This document shows positions 9,991-21,056 of a DNA stretch of 64,000 bases, one piece after another (the stretch's first letter is position 1; every line of letters starts with the position of its first letter). The translations under genes and the position numbers were made by a program. The notes under the pieces are model-generated. The model worked only from the letters and a program-made list of their open reading frames with translations, was not told the origin of the DNA and ran no database searches. This DNA is from Coptis chinensis (taxonomy: Eukaryota > Streptophyta > Magnoliopsida > Ranunculales > Ranunculaceae). The stretch covers positions 21,024,501 to 21,088,500 of the forward strand of contig CM027385.1 of NCBI GenBank assembly GCA_015680905.1. Reading direction: 5' to 3'.

Positions 9991-12020
9991 CTAGATGATA
10001 TAGCAACCATTCCCTACTCTCCAAATTTTAACACCATGAACACCCTTTGCTTTTTGTCATCATCAAGGAGCTCTAAAGCTTTAATGAAAGTAATGCTATC
10101 TAGGTCGCACATTTTCTAATTCAAAGAATGATCTTTGCTTCTTTCCTCAGATGTTCAACACTAGAACCGTAATTTGTTTCTTCATATTACTTAACCCTTT
10201 TCAGAAACCGCACAGTTTCCATGCCATGAATTGCCTCTTCCATACCCTCTCCGTTGATTTTTTCGCAGTTTCCTAGCATTGATTGATTGCTTGATCGCTG
10301 CGTTGATCGATTCCTCTTAGCATTAGTTGATGGGACTTGAACATTGTTCATCACCTTTTGCCTTCGCTCTAAATAAAAGACATATTTATTTTTAATCGAT
10401 CGGTTGATAACCTTAATACCGACAAGAGTACGACATAGAAAATGACGCCAACAATACATGTTTACCAAGTTACCAACTAAGTCCAGTATAGTTCATTTAT
10501 CCTATTCATAATCCATAAACCAAAATGACAACTGAAAAGGACTGACCATTTTGATCCCTACCATGGCCCAAAGCAGCCTAATTCTTCATCTACTAAGTTG
10601 TTTCATCACAGATTTGGGGAGGAGTCACAAGTTGCCTCCTCGCTTCAGCGGGCCGCTTTTGCTGCCTCTATCCGATATATTGATTCAAGAAGAAACCCGC
10701 TACTGCATACCTAGACTGCCTAGAACGACGATGATAACGCATGATACGCTGATTTCTTTCTTGAAAGTTCAGACCATTTCCACTTCGATTTGTCCGAGCC
10801 ATATGAAACCTGAAATAAAAAGTTTTATAACTCTCTCGAGGTACCAATCAACCACCCTACTCTCTACTAAAGCCTCAGATAAGAATCGCTACCGCTTTGA
10901 AGAGCTTAGTAGTGAGTAGGTGTAATCGGTCGGGATTAATTGGATGATTTTTCATAACACTACATTTCTTTACAAATAATTATTAAATATATTTAACTTT
11001 GAAATACCAACATAATGAAGCCAATTAAGAACCCAATCAATCAATAAACAATTAAAACACTCAATCAACTAAAATAAATATGATTAAAGTGTAGAACTTT
11101 ACATAATCGAGGGTTGGTCGAATCAGCAAAATGTTGAGTTCAATGTTTAACATTGAAATAGTGAACACAATTACCGGCTAATCGAGCCATTAGCCTAATC
11201 GGCCGAAAGTACTTGGGAGTTTTTTTGAGCCCGACAGATCGGGATTAAATTGTTAGTCGGGTCGGCTAAGCAGCGAGTTGCGAGTACTCACTGATTACTC
11301 GGGGAGTACTCAACGATTTAATAGCCCAGACTAAAGCTCTATAAAGATGTACAAATGCTCCAAAATAAAATGATTTCCAAAATGATATATTACTTAAGTT
11401 TGGTGACGGTGGAGACCGAGAGAGAGAGGAGGAAATTTCAGTGATTTCGTGGGAATGAAATTTTGCTAAATTATCACGCGGTCGAGGGGGGTGGGGAAAT
11501 CAAGCGTTGGTTAATGGAAGAAAATTTACCCCGAATTTTTGATTATTGATTTAATCCCGTGAGTTCGAAGATCTAAAAATTATTGTGAATATACCGCCGG
11601 TTCCTCCTCGTAGGATGAGGACTTGCCCGATTAGTACCAATGGCAAAGACGATGAAGCCTCACCTCCACTACTTAACCCTAACATCTTCATCACTCAAAG
11701 TTCTCTCAATCCATCGATCAACATAAACTTCCCCACTCAAACTATCACCGGTCATTGACATTGCAAAATAAAAAGAAGAAGAAAGATCAATTTTTATTAA
11801 AAGCACGCGACTGATAGCAAAGGATGGAAAAAATTTCTTTCTTTCTAGCCTCGCCTTTCCTTTGATTGAAGAATGAAGGGACGAAAACCTTTCACAAACC
11901 GAAAAGGCAAAACCCTTACCCGCACAAACCCTCAAAACCGACAAAACCTTTCGTGATTCCCATGACAAAGAATGATAACTCGCCCACAAACCCGTCCAAC
12001 ACGTGTTCCAAAACTTTATT
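9757..12020 (-). pseudogene. Unrecognised split-gene fragment (left copy)
   Basis: Exon-like ORFs lie on the minus strand. 11669-11989 ends SMTGDSLSGEVYVDRWIERTLSDEDVRV. A segment after a TTTATTTCAG acceptor near 10811 reads MARTNRSGNGLNFQERNQ. 10187-10468 contains RQKVMNNVQVPSTNAKRNRS. The copy at 48.3-50.1 kb has the same ORFs on the same strand, although the arms are otherwise inverted. A piece of this gene (around 11560-11650) recurs twice at 60.37-60.45 and 61.14-61.24 kb. I do not recognise a domain. A host gene fragment captured by a MULE, or the second gene of a transposon, are both possible. Confidence 0.4.
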
Positions 12021-12029
12021 TTGGCTTTA

Positions 12030-12290
12030 TTTTAGGCTAAATCTCGCAGGCGCTGAGATGTATCGTATAGCCATCACATCCGGGCCACTCACACACAAGG
12101 AGTGAGTGTATTGCATCAATGGCATCGTGATCTATGGTCTCTAAGATGTATCGTGCGCAGGATGTGGGGCCTTTGGATCAGTACTTCGTGATGCAATACA
12201 CACACAACCCCTGTGGATGAGTGGCCCAGATGTGAGGGCGTACCATACATCTCGCGCACAGTAGATTTAGCCCAAAAATAAAGGGAGCTT
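12030..12290. mobile_element. GGCTAAATC-family MITE, two tandem/nested copies (left)
   Basis: Begins GGCTAAATCTCGCAGGCGC and ends CTCGCGCACAGTAGATTTAGCC. The two internal landmarks, GGGCCACTCA and GATCCAAAGGCCC (the latter on the other strand as GGGCCTTTGGATC), both occur, together with a second internal terminus near 12140-12165. It is a composite of two family members. The right-arm partner at 47095-47337 is inverted as expected. Confidence 0.75.
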
Positions 12291-12439
12291 TGTGTAAGTA
12301 CTCCGCTCTACACCCAAGCACACACGGTCCACACATCGTCGTGGTTCCACCAGCCATATCAAGTCATCGTGTCGTTGTCCCCTAAACACCAAACCTCTAC
12401 AATTGATTAGGCTATTTCATTATGAGTGCTATTTGATTA

Positions 12440-13300
12440 GGACTGCTACAAACAAACAAATTGATTATGTTCTCGCTTAATTGCAAAGATAACCGCATTA
12501 CATTGGCGATAAACTAAACTACATTGTTTATTTAAAGAACAAGCATAAGAAACCGTAATCGATAATAAACTAGAAAGATTGATGTCCGACATGAATGGGA
12601 GAATGGAGTGATTGCCGATGGTTGGGATTCTTTTGACAAATAACAACTTCTCTTCATGAAATCGCATCCAAGGATACCGCCGCTGCATTCAAAAACTGCA
12701 ATATTTTTCGTGGGAAGGTCAACTAAAAAACGGGTGACGGTAATGTAGTGAATAGTGAATACAATTTGTCCAACTAATACGCCCTCGGTTCACTCCACAA
12801 CCCGTTGTCGAATCATGTAAAACCCTAAATTCTAATTTCTCAAGAGCATTGTTCCCTCACCCCTTAACCCGAACATAATAGCAATAGTACCATTAAACCT
12901 AAAACAGTTTGTAACGACTTTGGTGGGGATTTAGTCGCGGTAGCCCAATCCTCGCCCAAGATTCGAGGGCAATGTTAAATACCAATATGCCTTCCTCATA
13001 AAGAGACCAGTGAAGATATCCTTTTGCAGCCACCGCTGGTCGCTCCCCGACGCTGCTCATCATAAAATGCCAAGTCCAAGTCGCTCAACCTTCTCCATTC
13101 CAAACTGGGAATCAAACAATTCAACATACTTGATGTAGATAGTTTCATTTTTTTATCTGCTCGGGTAGGCCTTACAGAGTTGAATTTGGGATCCGACAAA
13201 ATAAAACATAATGGTTCCATTGAATTCACCAACATTCCATGGGATTTTGCAAAGAATCTAACCCTAGGTGTATGATTTGATACTCTTGACATACTTTCTT
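12440..13300 (-). pseudogene. Unrecognised ORF pair, left copy
   Basis: Two minus-strand ORFs, 12996-13292 (FAKSHGMLVNSMEPLCF, then a region with EWRRLSDLDLAFYDEQR) and 12446-12688 (EKLLFVKRIPTIGNHSILPF), are conserved in the right arm as plus-strand ORFs at 46020-46259 and 46411-46839. Conservation at protein level across both arms suggests exons of one gene, but I recognise no domain. It lies immediately upstream of the 600-bp repeat and could be element-encoded or captured host sequence. Confidence 0.4.
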
Positions 13301-13810
13301 GATATGACTATTCATATGACATACTATCATGTATGTCAAACATATTGATATAGACAATTATTTGTATATACTAATTTTAGTGAAGCCGCTTTTAATGGCA
13401 TACTTTACTCACGATAATGCTTTGTGAGTTTTGAGTGTTAATGAAGTGAGCTAGGATTTTGCAGCTTCCATGGAGCCTTGGAGGAATGAATGTTGCACAC
13501 AAAGACACATAATGAATGGTACGAAGTTAGGAAAAATTTTCTAGTAGGGTGGAGTCCAATAGCTACACAATAGCATTTTGATAGTGATGGACAAATATGA
13601 TGATCTATTTTAGATGATACTTAGGCACCAAGCTTTTGGATAAGTGTGTAACTTCGAACATAAATAATTCCAAAATATAGTATTTGGTTGAATGTGGATT
13701 TTGTTAGTTGGTTCAAATTTTCGCTTCATATGATTCTTAGGAAATTCAAGAAAAGAGTGGAACTAAAAAAGAGAAGCAATGAAATCCCAAGTAATGGCAT
13801 CTAATCTCGA
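13285..13810 (+). repeat. ~600-bp dispersed repeat, copy 2 (left)
   Basis: Same orientation and order as 8110-8720. It includes the CATACTATCATGTATGTCA palindrome, a GAGCTAGGATTTTGCAGC stretch also present before the FAR1-like gene (5020-5040), and the GGAGCCTTGGAGGAATGAATG block. Right-arm partner: 45585-46090. Confidence 0.75.
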
Positions 13811-15180
13811 GTCCAAGTAAACAATTAGTAGTTAATCTTACTTATCGATTTTGTTTACAATCATTATCTCAATCGCTTTTTTATTGCTCTACCTATCACT
13901 AGTCCGCAACGCTTTGCAACATATTAATTCTTGAACATGAACTAAGTAAAATACTTTACTCCATGTAACTAATTGAAGTCATAACCATGGAAATTCCTCG
14001 CTCAAGAGTCTTGAGCTAGACCTAATGCCCTAGTAGGTCTACGGTTTAGCTTAATCAACATTTAGAAGAACATATGAAATGTGCATGTTTAGAATCAATA
14101 GTAAGAGCTCACCAACACCGATGCAAAGACAATAGTGTTAAGGTATTACAAATCTAAAGGCTACATTCTATTGACTTGTTCAATAACCCTAGAAACCTAA
14201 CACAAATATATACATACCCCAAATATATGCCCCGCAGCTTGATTACAATACCCTTACAGAATGACCTAAATATCCTTATTATCGTGAACAAAGGTAATGC
14301 AAGGAAAGATGCAAGCAATAAGCATTTCAAGTTTTTCTCGATTCCATAGAGATGGAGGTAATCAAGACAATGCTATGATGCAAAGAACACTCGTGCAAGC
14401 AATTAAATTACGTTGAGAGCGTAAATGGGAAAGGCTTAGTCAAAAATGCAGTGTTAAGAGATCCGACCTCTTATTTTCTTATAGTTAACTAAACTGCAAG
14501 AAATCTGAAAGCACCACAAAGAAGCTCCAAAGCTTGTTTAAGAAGTGTGAATGCAGTAAATGTAATGTTTTTGTTCTTTTTGTTATGAAAAGGTTAGGGT
14601 TCTGTATGCTTACCCAAACCCGCATTCAATGAGTTGTATCCCAAGACAGTCTTTTTCCACAATACACTGTAGGCTTTCATTCAGTGGAGAGTAGAGTACA
14701 AAATTGCATCCCCAGGCATACTCAAATACATTACAAATTGAAAAAGAGATGAACGATATGGAAGATAATATTTATAAGCAATATTGAGTATTTGATAGTT
14801 TAGTACGCATGACAATAGAGCATTAAAGCTTATTGTTTTTAATACCCATTTTCTACCAATGTAGAATCACTTGCCTTTAGTTAGAGCTATACCAAGCAAA
14901 AGCCCCGACCTAGCATTGTTCCCAAAACACTATCCTCCAATATCATCAATTTACCTTTTAAGTCCTGTTTTTGAAACCCTAACTACTCTAGTAAGTTAGC
15001 CACATATCCCAAATGATTGGTATGAGATACTAGGAACTGCCCAAGGATTAAAAAGAAAAGAAAAAGGTAACTTAAGTTAAAGAGAATGTACATCAAAATC
15101 AAGAAATTTAGATACAATTCAAACAAATGGGGATATTATATCCAACCATAATTGGGTCAACCATCCCGTGTGTCTCAATT
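13810..15180. other. Unassigned non-coding stretch (left)
   Basis: AT-rich sequence without a recognisable gene or repeat family; it matches about 44280-45585 in the right arm. Short ORFs on either strand are not conserved between the arms. It might contain introns of the unrecognised genes on both sides. Confidence 0.35.
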
Positions 15181-15227
15181 GTCTGCCTCCCACATTCTTT
15201 TTTTTTCTCTCAAAAAGAGACAACTCA

Positions 15228-15437
15228 CTAACAAGACAAGTAAACAAACCTAATCTCACCTTCACAAACTTGAGACGTGGCTATATGCAATGCAACACAC
15301 ATCCCCGCACCTAGTATAAAATGTTTGGTGCGAGAGTGGTATTGTATCCCCGACATGGATATAACACCATGACATAACCGATGTGTACCAACCGGGTCAA
15401 CATATGGGGATTGGGTCACCTGTAGCAATGAAATCAC
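15228..15437 (-). pseudogene. Exon-like ORF, left copy
   Basis: A 69-codon minus-strand ORF (QSPYVDPVGTHRLCHGVIS...) is conserved on the plus strand of the right arm (about 43980-44160). There it follows TTGCTACAG, an acceptor-like site, and precedes a GTGAG donor-like site. Both arms keep most codons. No domain is recognised. It is best described as an exon candidate of an unknown gene fragment. Confidence 0.35.
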
Positions 15438-15487
15438 ATAACATGGAACAATCTATTTATTTTCCATGACTCTTAAGCCTAAGCAAT

Positions 15488-15769
15488 TTATGCATCATTT
15501 ATATAGAAAAAGTTATCGTGGTCCCTTTGGGGCATACCGGGTTGTGGAACGACCTGTGGTGACTCGATGACACGAGTCCTCCCGAACAAGCCAAGTTGCC
15601 ACCCACAACACAAAAGAAAAGATAACACAAGTGCGAAAAGCTTTGTAACAAAACTAAACACCACCGCTTCATCGCGGTGGTGCCATTTACACAAGTTAAT
15701 ATATATAACAAACTTAAAGAAACTACAAATTGTCCAAAATACATGATGAACAACAACAAAATTATACAC
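15488..15769 (-). pseudogene. Unrecognised ORF with hydrophobic stretches, left copy
   Basis: A 93-codon minus-strand ORF (MYNFVVVHHVFWTICSFF...) matches the right-arm plus-strand ORF at 43639-43902. The N-terminal ~40 residues are hydrophobic and the rest is Cys-rich and frame-shifted between arms. It sits just upstream, on the minus strand, of the exon-like ORF at 15228-15437. I do not recognise a family, and it may be non-coding. Confidence 0.25.
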
Positions 15770-16127
15770 CCACTTAATATTTAATGTAGTCCTACTCTAA
15801 TTACTTAAAGCTAGTATGGTCGGACACGAATGAACACCTAAGTGTAAACACACTAACAAACAAGATGACCAAGTGAAGTAGTCCTAGTCCAGATCGGACT
15901 CGGCCCCGCATATATATAGCGTTTTTTTTTAATTATTGGCTAAATATTGTAGATATTTTTGGTAGTACCCCTACGCTGGTTGCATATTTATTTTTGCTAT
16001 GTATACTTTGGACAAATTTATCTAGTTTTCATGGAATTTAAACCTTTGTACCATATATGTAGAATGTATATGACATGATTTGGTCGATGGTGAATTTTAA
16101 CTAACTTAAATACCGACACATTTTAAT

Positions 16128-16370
16128 ATGGCTAAATCCATCAGACATTTTCTTTACCATGGGTTGCAAGTGAATAAGTAAGTAGATGTATGGTACTACT
16201 CACATCTCGCCACTCATCTCAGGAGGTGTGTGTGTATTGCATCACAAAGTAATCGATCCAAAGGCCCTCTCACATCAAAGACGATACATCTCAGCAAGAC
16301 TACTATTTTAATATATGGCTAAATCCCACATTTTCTTTACCATGGGTTGCAAGTGAATAAGTATTTGGTT
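16128..16370. mobile_element. GGCTAAATC-family MITE flanked by ~45-bp direct repeats (left)
   Basis: A ~140-bp MITE core (ATGTATGGT..., GCCACTCATC, CGATCCAAAGGCCC) is flanked by two copies of a longer direct repeat, from GGCTAAATCC to ACCATGGGTTGCAAGTGAA, at about 16131-16180 and 16318-16365. The repeat is much longer than the 9-bp target duplication seen for the family elsewhere. Right-arm partner: 43060-43290. Confidence 0.6.
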
Positions 16371-16379
16371 CTACTATCT

Positions 16380-17159
16380 TGAGGCCTCGTTCTTGTGAGT
16401 GAATAGGTCCGCTCCAGCACCAATGCTCCAAAGTGGGTCGCTTTGAGGACGCATTTAAAACCAACCAAACTCCCCTTTTGTCCCCGTGAAAAAATTTAGA
16501 TCGCTCTCGTCTCGGCCACTTGAAAATACGCCCAATTTACTCAAGAAACAAGACTTTTTTTTTTTCGCTCTATTATTTTTAGAGTTTATGAAATTGAAAC
16601 ACCCCCATAATTTCAAACTTAAATAAAATCATTGTGAAGTAAACACCCTTGAACCAACCAAAATTATAATAAAGATGAAGATACTAATTTCAAACAAATA
16701 AGATAAAAATAAAGTATCTTCAAACCAAGCAAAACCGAACAAGATCGATATATATTAAATTCACATCAATAACTAACAAAATATAAAACATCCTCGTAAA
16801 ACATACCTTTGAAGCAAGAAAATCAAAGCAGAATCAATGCAAGCAAAATCTAAGCAACAGAAACGAAAAACCATAAATTAAGAATGAGATGAAAAACAAA
16901 TTGTTAACAATTAATGGAGAGATGAGTGGAGTATTCTACTTACCCTAGCTAGTTTAGAATATCGCACAGCAGCAGTTAAAAAATAGTGTGTACTAGCCAG
17001 TGAGGGAGAGAGGAGAGAAAGGGAGGTTTTGTTTCCTCATATATGAGCGATTGCAGGTGCCGACTAGCAAAGTCGGTAAAACCTTTGGGTGATGAGAGGT
17101 CTGGGGAGAAAAGGGAGCCAAAGATCAAAGAGTTACCGATCTTTTGCTTACCAATCAAA

Positions 17160-17160
<1 letters not shown>
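16380..17160. other. Unassigned non-coding stretch (left)
   Basis: AT-rich sequence with no recognisable gene; it matches about 42230-43040. It includes CT- and AAAT-rich stretches that resemble a promoter or UTR. The only long ORFs cross the AT microsatellite and are low-complexity artefacts. Confidence 0.35.

Positions 17161-17220
<60 letters not shown>
17161..17220. repeat. (AT)n microsatellite, left
   Basis: About 60 bases of uninterrupted AT dinucleotides. The right-arm counterpart at 42181-42222 is shorter and interrupted, as expected for a microsatellite that has changed length since duplication. Confidence 0.95.
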
Positions 17221-17223
<3 letters not shown>

Positions 17224-17229
17224 CGATTG

Positions 17230-17812
17230 AGCGGGGATATTGAGGTTTCCAAAAGGATTCAAAATAATGATAGAGCGGGATTTTTTGGTTTCCAAATTTC
17301 GCCAAATTTTCGGGTTGCTTTGGTTTCCCTCTTTCGCAAAATTTTGAAATTTGCATTGACCAAGAAGATGACCCTATGAAATTTGAGTATCAGAAGTCAG
17401 AACCGATGGAAATTTGACTAAATTTCGTCAACCTTACCCGATATGGGTCAAAGTCAGAACTGGTTTTTTGACCGGATCAGGTTAGACCACTAGTTCAAAT
17501 AAAACCAGAGCGGTTCTTTGTTACTTAAGGTTTTTGAAAAAAAGGTTAGACCACTAGTTAGAGAAAAATCGCGCACCATTAGTTTTGGTACAGCCCGCAC
17601 CCACAGGCACATCGTAGATTTAGCGATATGATTATAACCTGTAATTATAATGGCTCAATTATAATTGAGGCAACTAAAGGAAGTATTTGGTTGAATCAAC
17701 ACGGCCAGGTTAATTGAAAACTCCAAAGTTAAACACGTTTTTTAACATTTGAACAACCGAGTTGACCGGTTCACCAGTTCATAACTTGAATCGGGCAGTT
17801 CAAACTTCAAAC
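17230..17812. other. Unassigned non-coding stretch (left)
   Basis: Contains repeated words such as GGTTAGACCACTAGTT (about 17484 and 17544) and the phrase GCGCACCATTAGTTT, which also occurs at about 61645. Matched at 41600-42170 in the right arm. No coding sequence is visible. Confidence 0.35.
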
Positions 17813-18345
17813 CATAGTACAAAATATCAGGATATGAGTGTTTATCGATACTCAATTTCTTGATATGTATCGTGGATATATCCCCATCTTTGGGGACATT
17901 TTACATTGTTTGATGGGAGGGGTTCAAGGTACATATCTTATCTTAACACTTAAACAAACTCAAAATTGTTAGGGCATTTATAAGTTTTGGATTAGGCTAA
18001 TTTTTTGTGGATATGATTTTCTAACTATTTTAAACATTGTCACAAATATTTTAAAAAATATATATATATTATAAACTTGCTAAATACAATATCAACAATG
18101 GTGAAAATGAACGGTCTACAATTAGCCAAATTTTGTAAATTGTTAACTACATTAAACAAGTTTTGAATTTTTGAATTTTTTTATTATTTGTGAGAATGTT
18201 TAGAATAGTTAGGAGATCATATCAACAAAAAATTAGCCTAATTCAAAACTTATAAATGCCCTAACGATTTTGAGTTTGTTTACGTGTTAAGCTAAAATAT
18301 GTCCCTAGAACCCCTCCCTTGTTTGATATGCAAATATCGTAGATA
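17813..18345 (-). mobile_element. hAT-like MITE fragment, split by a later MITE (left)
   Basis: Starts with the terminus CATAGTACAAAATATC and then matches the reverse complement of the 3' half of the complete element at 23558-23985. It is interrupted at 17915-18318 by another MITE and ends where a Helitron-like terminus begins. Only one terminus is present. Right-arm partner: 41070-41610. Confidence 0.7.
17915..18318. mobile_element. Foldback MITE with 9-bp target duplication (left)
   Basis: A 404-bp element with long terminal inverted repeats of about 170 bp, starting GGGAGGGGTTCAAGG and ending CCTAGAACCCCTCCC. It is flanked by the perfect 9-bp duplication TTGTTTGAT (17906-17914 and 18319-18327). 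A 9-bp duplication with long inverted repeats is typical of Mutator-type MITEs. It lies inside the hAT-like MITE fragment. Right-arm copy at 41096-41502, with the same duplication. Confidence 0.9.
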
Positions 18346-18357
18346 TATCTAAAGCAA

Positions 18358-18790
18358 TCTACTATCTATATACTAAAGCAGAGACCTATTGTATTTTCTA
18401 TCCTACAATCCCACGTACATGGGATCTCTTTGGAAGGTTTGAGTATATTTCCAATTCTTATATTTGGAGAGTTTGAGTGTATTTCCAATTTTTATCTATT
18501 TGATTAAATAAAAAAAAAATACTAGAAAATATGTGATTTGTAGAAGGTAATTTCCTATTACGAATCAAACACTTTTAGTGTTCCAATTCTTATATATTTG
18601 ATCAAATAAAAAAAATACTATAAATTAGGTGATTTGTAGAAACTAATTCCCTATTACAAATCATACAATTTTAGTGTCTATGATAAAGCACCGACATATT
18701 TTGAATATATCCTTAACATGGCCTCAAAACATAGTTATTATACAAAAAATAACATCACAAAATAACAACAAAACAATAATGACAAATATT
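18358..18790 (+). mobile_element. Helitron-like 5' terminus (left)
   Basis: At 18358 the sequence reads TCTACTATCTATATACTAA, preceded by A. It resembles plant Helitron 5' ends, which begin TC and insert between A and T. A direct repeat of about 130 bp follows (TTTGATCAAATAAA...TGATTTGTAGAA, at about 18500 and 18600). I could not find a matching 3' end (hairpin plus CTRR), so the extent is unknown. The 55-bp array begins directly after this block and may be internal to it. Right-arm copy begins at 41056 on the minus strand. Confidence 0.4.
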
Positions 18791-19226
18791 TTAAAATATG
18801 TATTCTAAATGAAACTAACGTCGAAAAACAATTAATGGGGAATCGAAAACTGGATGCAAATGTATCGAACTAACCTCAAATAATATTTAACAATAAATTG
18901 AAACCGGATGCAAGTGCAAACATTAAACTAATCTTAAAAAGTAATTAATATAAAACCGAATATGGATACAACTACATTAAACTAACCTCAAAGAATAATT
19001 AATGTGAAATCAAAACTTGGATGGAAATACATCAAACTAACATGAAAAAATAATTGTTGGAAAATCGAAAATTGGATGCAAATGCATTGAGCTAATCGCT
19101 AACCCTCAAGATTAAATTAACGGAAATTGGAAATTGGTTGCAACTGCATTGAACTAACCTCAAAGAAAATTAATTATAAATTGGAAACATATAATGCAAA
19201 TGTGTGGAACTAATCTTATAAAATAA

Positions 19227-19382
19227 GAGTTAGTCTTCAAGGCGCATGTTTGTATGGTATGCATGCAAGATGGGCCTTTGGATCAAGATTTCTTTGATGA
19301 AATACACCCACCCTCGCGGTGTGATCGAGTGGCCCAGATGTATCTCACAAGACGATACATCTCGCGCACCATAGATTTAGCC
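19227..19382 (-). mobile_element. GGCTAAATC-family MITE with 9-bp TSD (left)
   Basis: A 156-bp element ending ...CGCACCATAGATTTAGCC, flanked by the perfect duplication ATAAAATAA (19218-19226 and 19383-19391). It sits in the 55-bp array. The right-arm copy 40027-40184 has the complementary duplication TTATTTTAT, so the insertion precedes the arm duplication. Confidence 0.92.
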
Positions 19383-19839
19383 ATAAAATAATTAACGGGA
19401 AATCAGAAACCGGATGCAACTGCACTGAACTAATCTAAAAAAAATACACTAGATGCAAAACCTCAATAAGTAATTAATGGGAAATCGGGAACTGGTTGCA
19501 AATTAATTTAACTAACCTCAAACAATAACTAACCTCAAATAATAATTTACATTTATTGAATTTGGATTAATACAATAATTATTTGGATGCAAGTGCATGG
19601 AACTGACCTCGAAGAACAATTAACACAAAATTGAAAATTGGATGCAAATGTATTAAACTAACCGAAAAAAGAATATATAATTAACGATAAATCATAAATT
19701 TGATGCAAACCGCATTGAACCGCTTCTCAAAAAATAAATAACGGAATTGAAATTGGATGCAACCGCATTGAACTAACATCAAAATATAAATAACGGAAAT
19801 CATAAACCTGGATGCAAATACATTGAACTAACCTCAAAA

Positions 19840-20340
19840 CATAGTTGGGTTATATGTTGTGGGAATATCTCGATAAGTATACAGTTTGCATTTAAAATGG
19901 TGTTTATCTTATCTCTTTCCCAGATGTTTGGGATATCCTTGCTATTCAAGTAGCTTCAATATATATGAACTTCGCCTTATTAGGTAATCTCACAAAACTT
20001 CAATCAAACTTCTATTATTAAACAACAAAATGAAGTTGAGGGGTTTTATCAAAGGTGAGTTATTTTTTTTTAATGGAGAGTGAGATTTTTCACGTTATAA
20101 GAAATTTGGTCGAGTAATCAATATAATTTTAATATATAATAGTTATGCATATTTGCAAATATTTTTTAGAATAATTAATATAACAAACCCCCTTGTAGAT
20201 AATATTTGAAGATTCCACATAGCGAGCCATGCATAATTTAAAGAATAATTAACGGAAAATCGGGAACTGGATAATCTTCGCTGATCCCACATAGTAAATT
20301 AAGCATAATTTATTTTTTATGTCATGTTTGCAAGGGCATG
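19840..20340 (+). other. Conserved block interrupting the 55-bp array (left)
   Basis: Non-coding block with AGTAGCTTCAATATATATGA and CTCACAAAACTTCAATCAAA. A diverged copy accompanies the third array piece at 26700-27180, so block and array form one repeat unit. It also contains two near copies of a phrase around CATAGCGAGCCATGC and CATAGTAAATTAAGC. Right-arm partner: 39060-39560. Confidence 0.6.
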
Positions 20341-20917
20341 TACTACAAATGGATTAGTAGAAGTTGGTATTACACACCACATTGGATAATTATAAGAAAG
20401 TCGGAAACTCGATTCAAATACATAACTAAGCTCAAAGAGTAATTAACGGGAAATCGGAAACTTTATGCAAATGCAATAAACTAAACTCAAAAAGTAATTA
20501 ACTAGAAATCGGAAACTGGATGCAATTGCATTAAACTAACGCCGAGAATAACTAACGGGAAATCATAAATTGGATGCAAATCCTTGAAAATATATTTAAC
20601 GGGAAATCGGAAACGGTATGCAAATACATCAAACAAAGTTCAAATAATAATTAATGGGAAACCGGAAATTTGATACAAATGTATTAAACTTAACTCAAAA
20701 AATAATTAATATAAAATTAAAACCTGAATGCAACTGCATTGAACTAACCTCATAGAATAATTAGTGGGGAATCAGAAACTAAATGCAAATGCATTTAAAT
20801 AACCTCAAAGAATAGTTAACGGGAAATAAAAAATCGGATATAATTGTATCGAACTAATCTCAAATCATAAATAATCAGAAACTAGATGCAGATCTATTGA
20901 TCTAACCTTAAAAAGTT

Positions 20918-21056
20918 GAGCATGTCTTTAGTGCTAAAGGTCGATGGGCCTTTGGATCAAGATTTTGCATTGCAATACACACTCACCCCCGCCTGTGTAT
21001 GAGTGGCTAGATGATGTGATGGCACACCATACATCACGCGCACCATAGATTTAGCC
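20918..21056 (-). mobile_element. GGCTAAATC-family MITE with 9-bp TSD (left)
   Basis: A 139-bp element flanked by TAAAAAGTT (20909-20917 and 21057-21065), ending CGCACCATAGATTTAGCC. Right-arm copy 38355-38492 has AACTTTTTA on both sides. Confidence 0.92.

Noticed and set aside
17089-17379. Long ORFs on both strands across the AT microsatellite (YIYIYI repeats)
   Set aside because: Translation of (AT)n; no domain and not conserved in length between arms.
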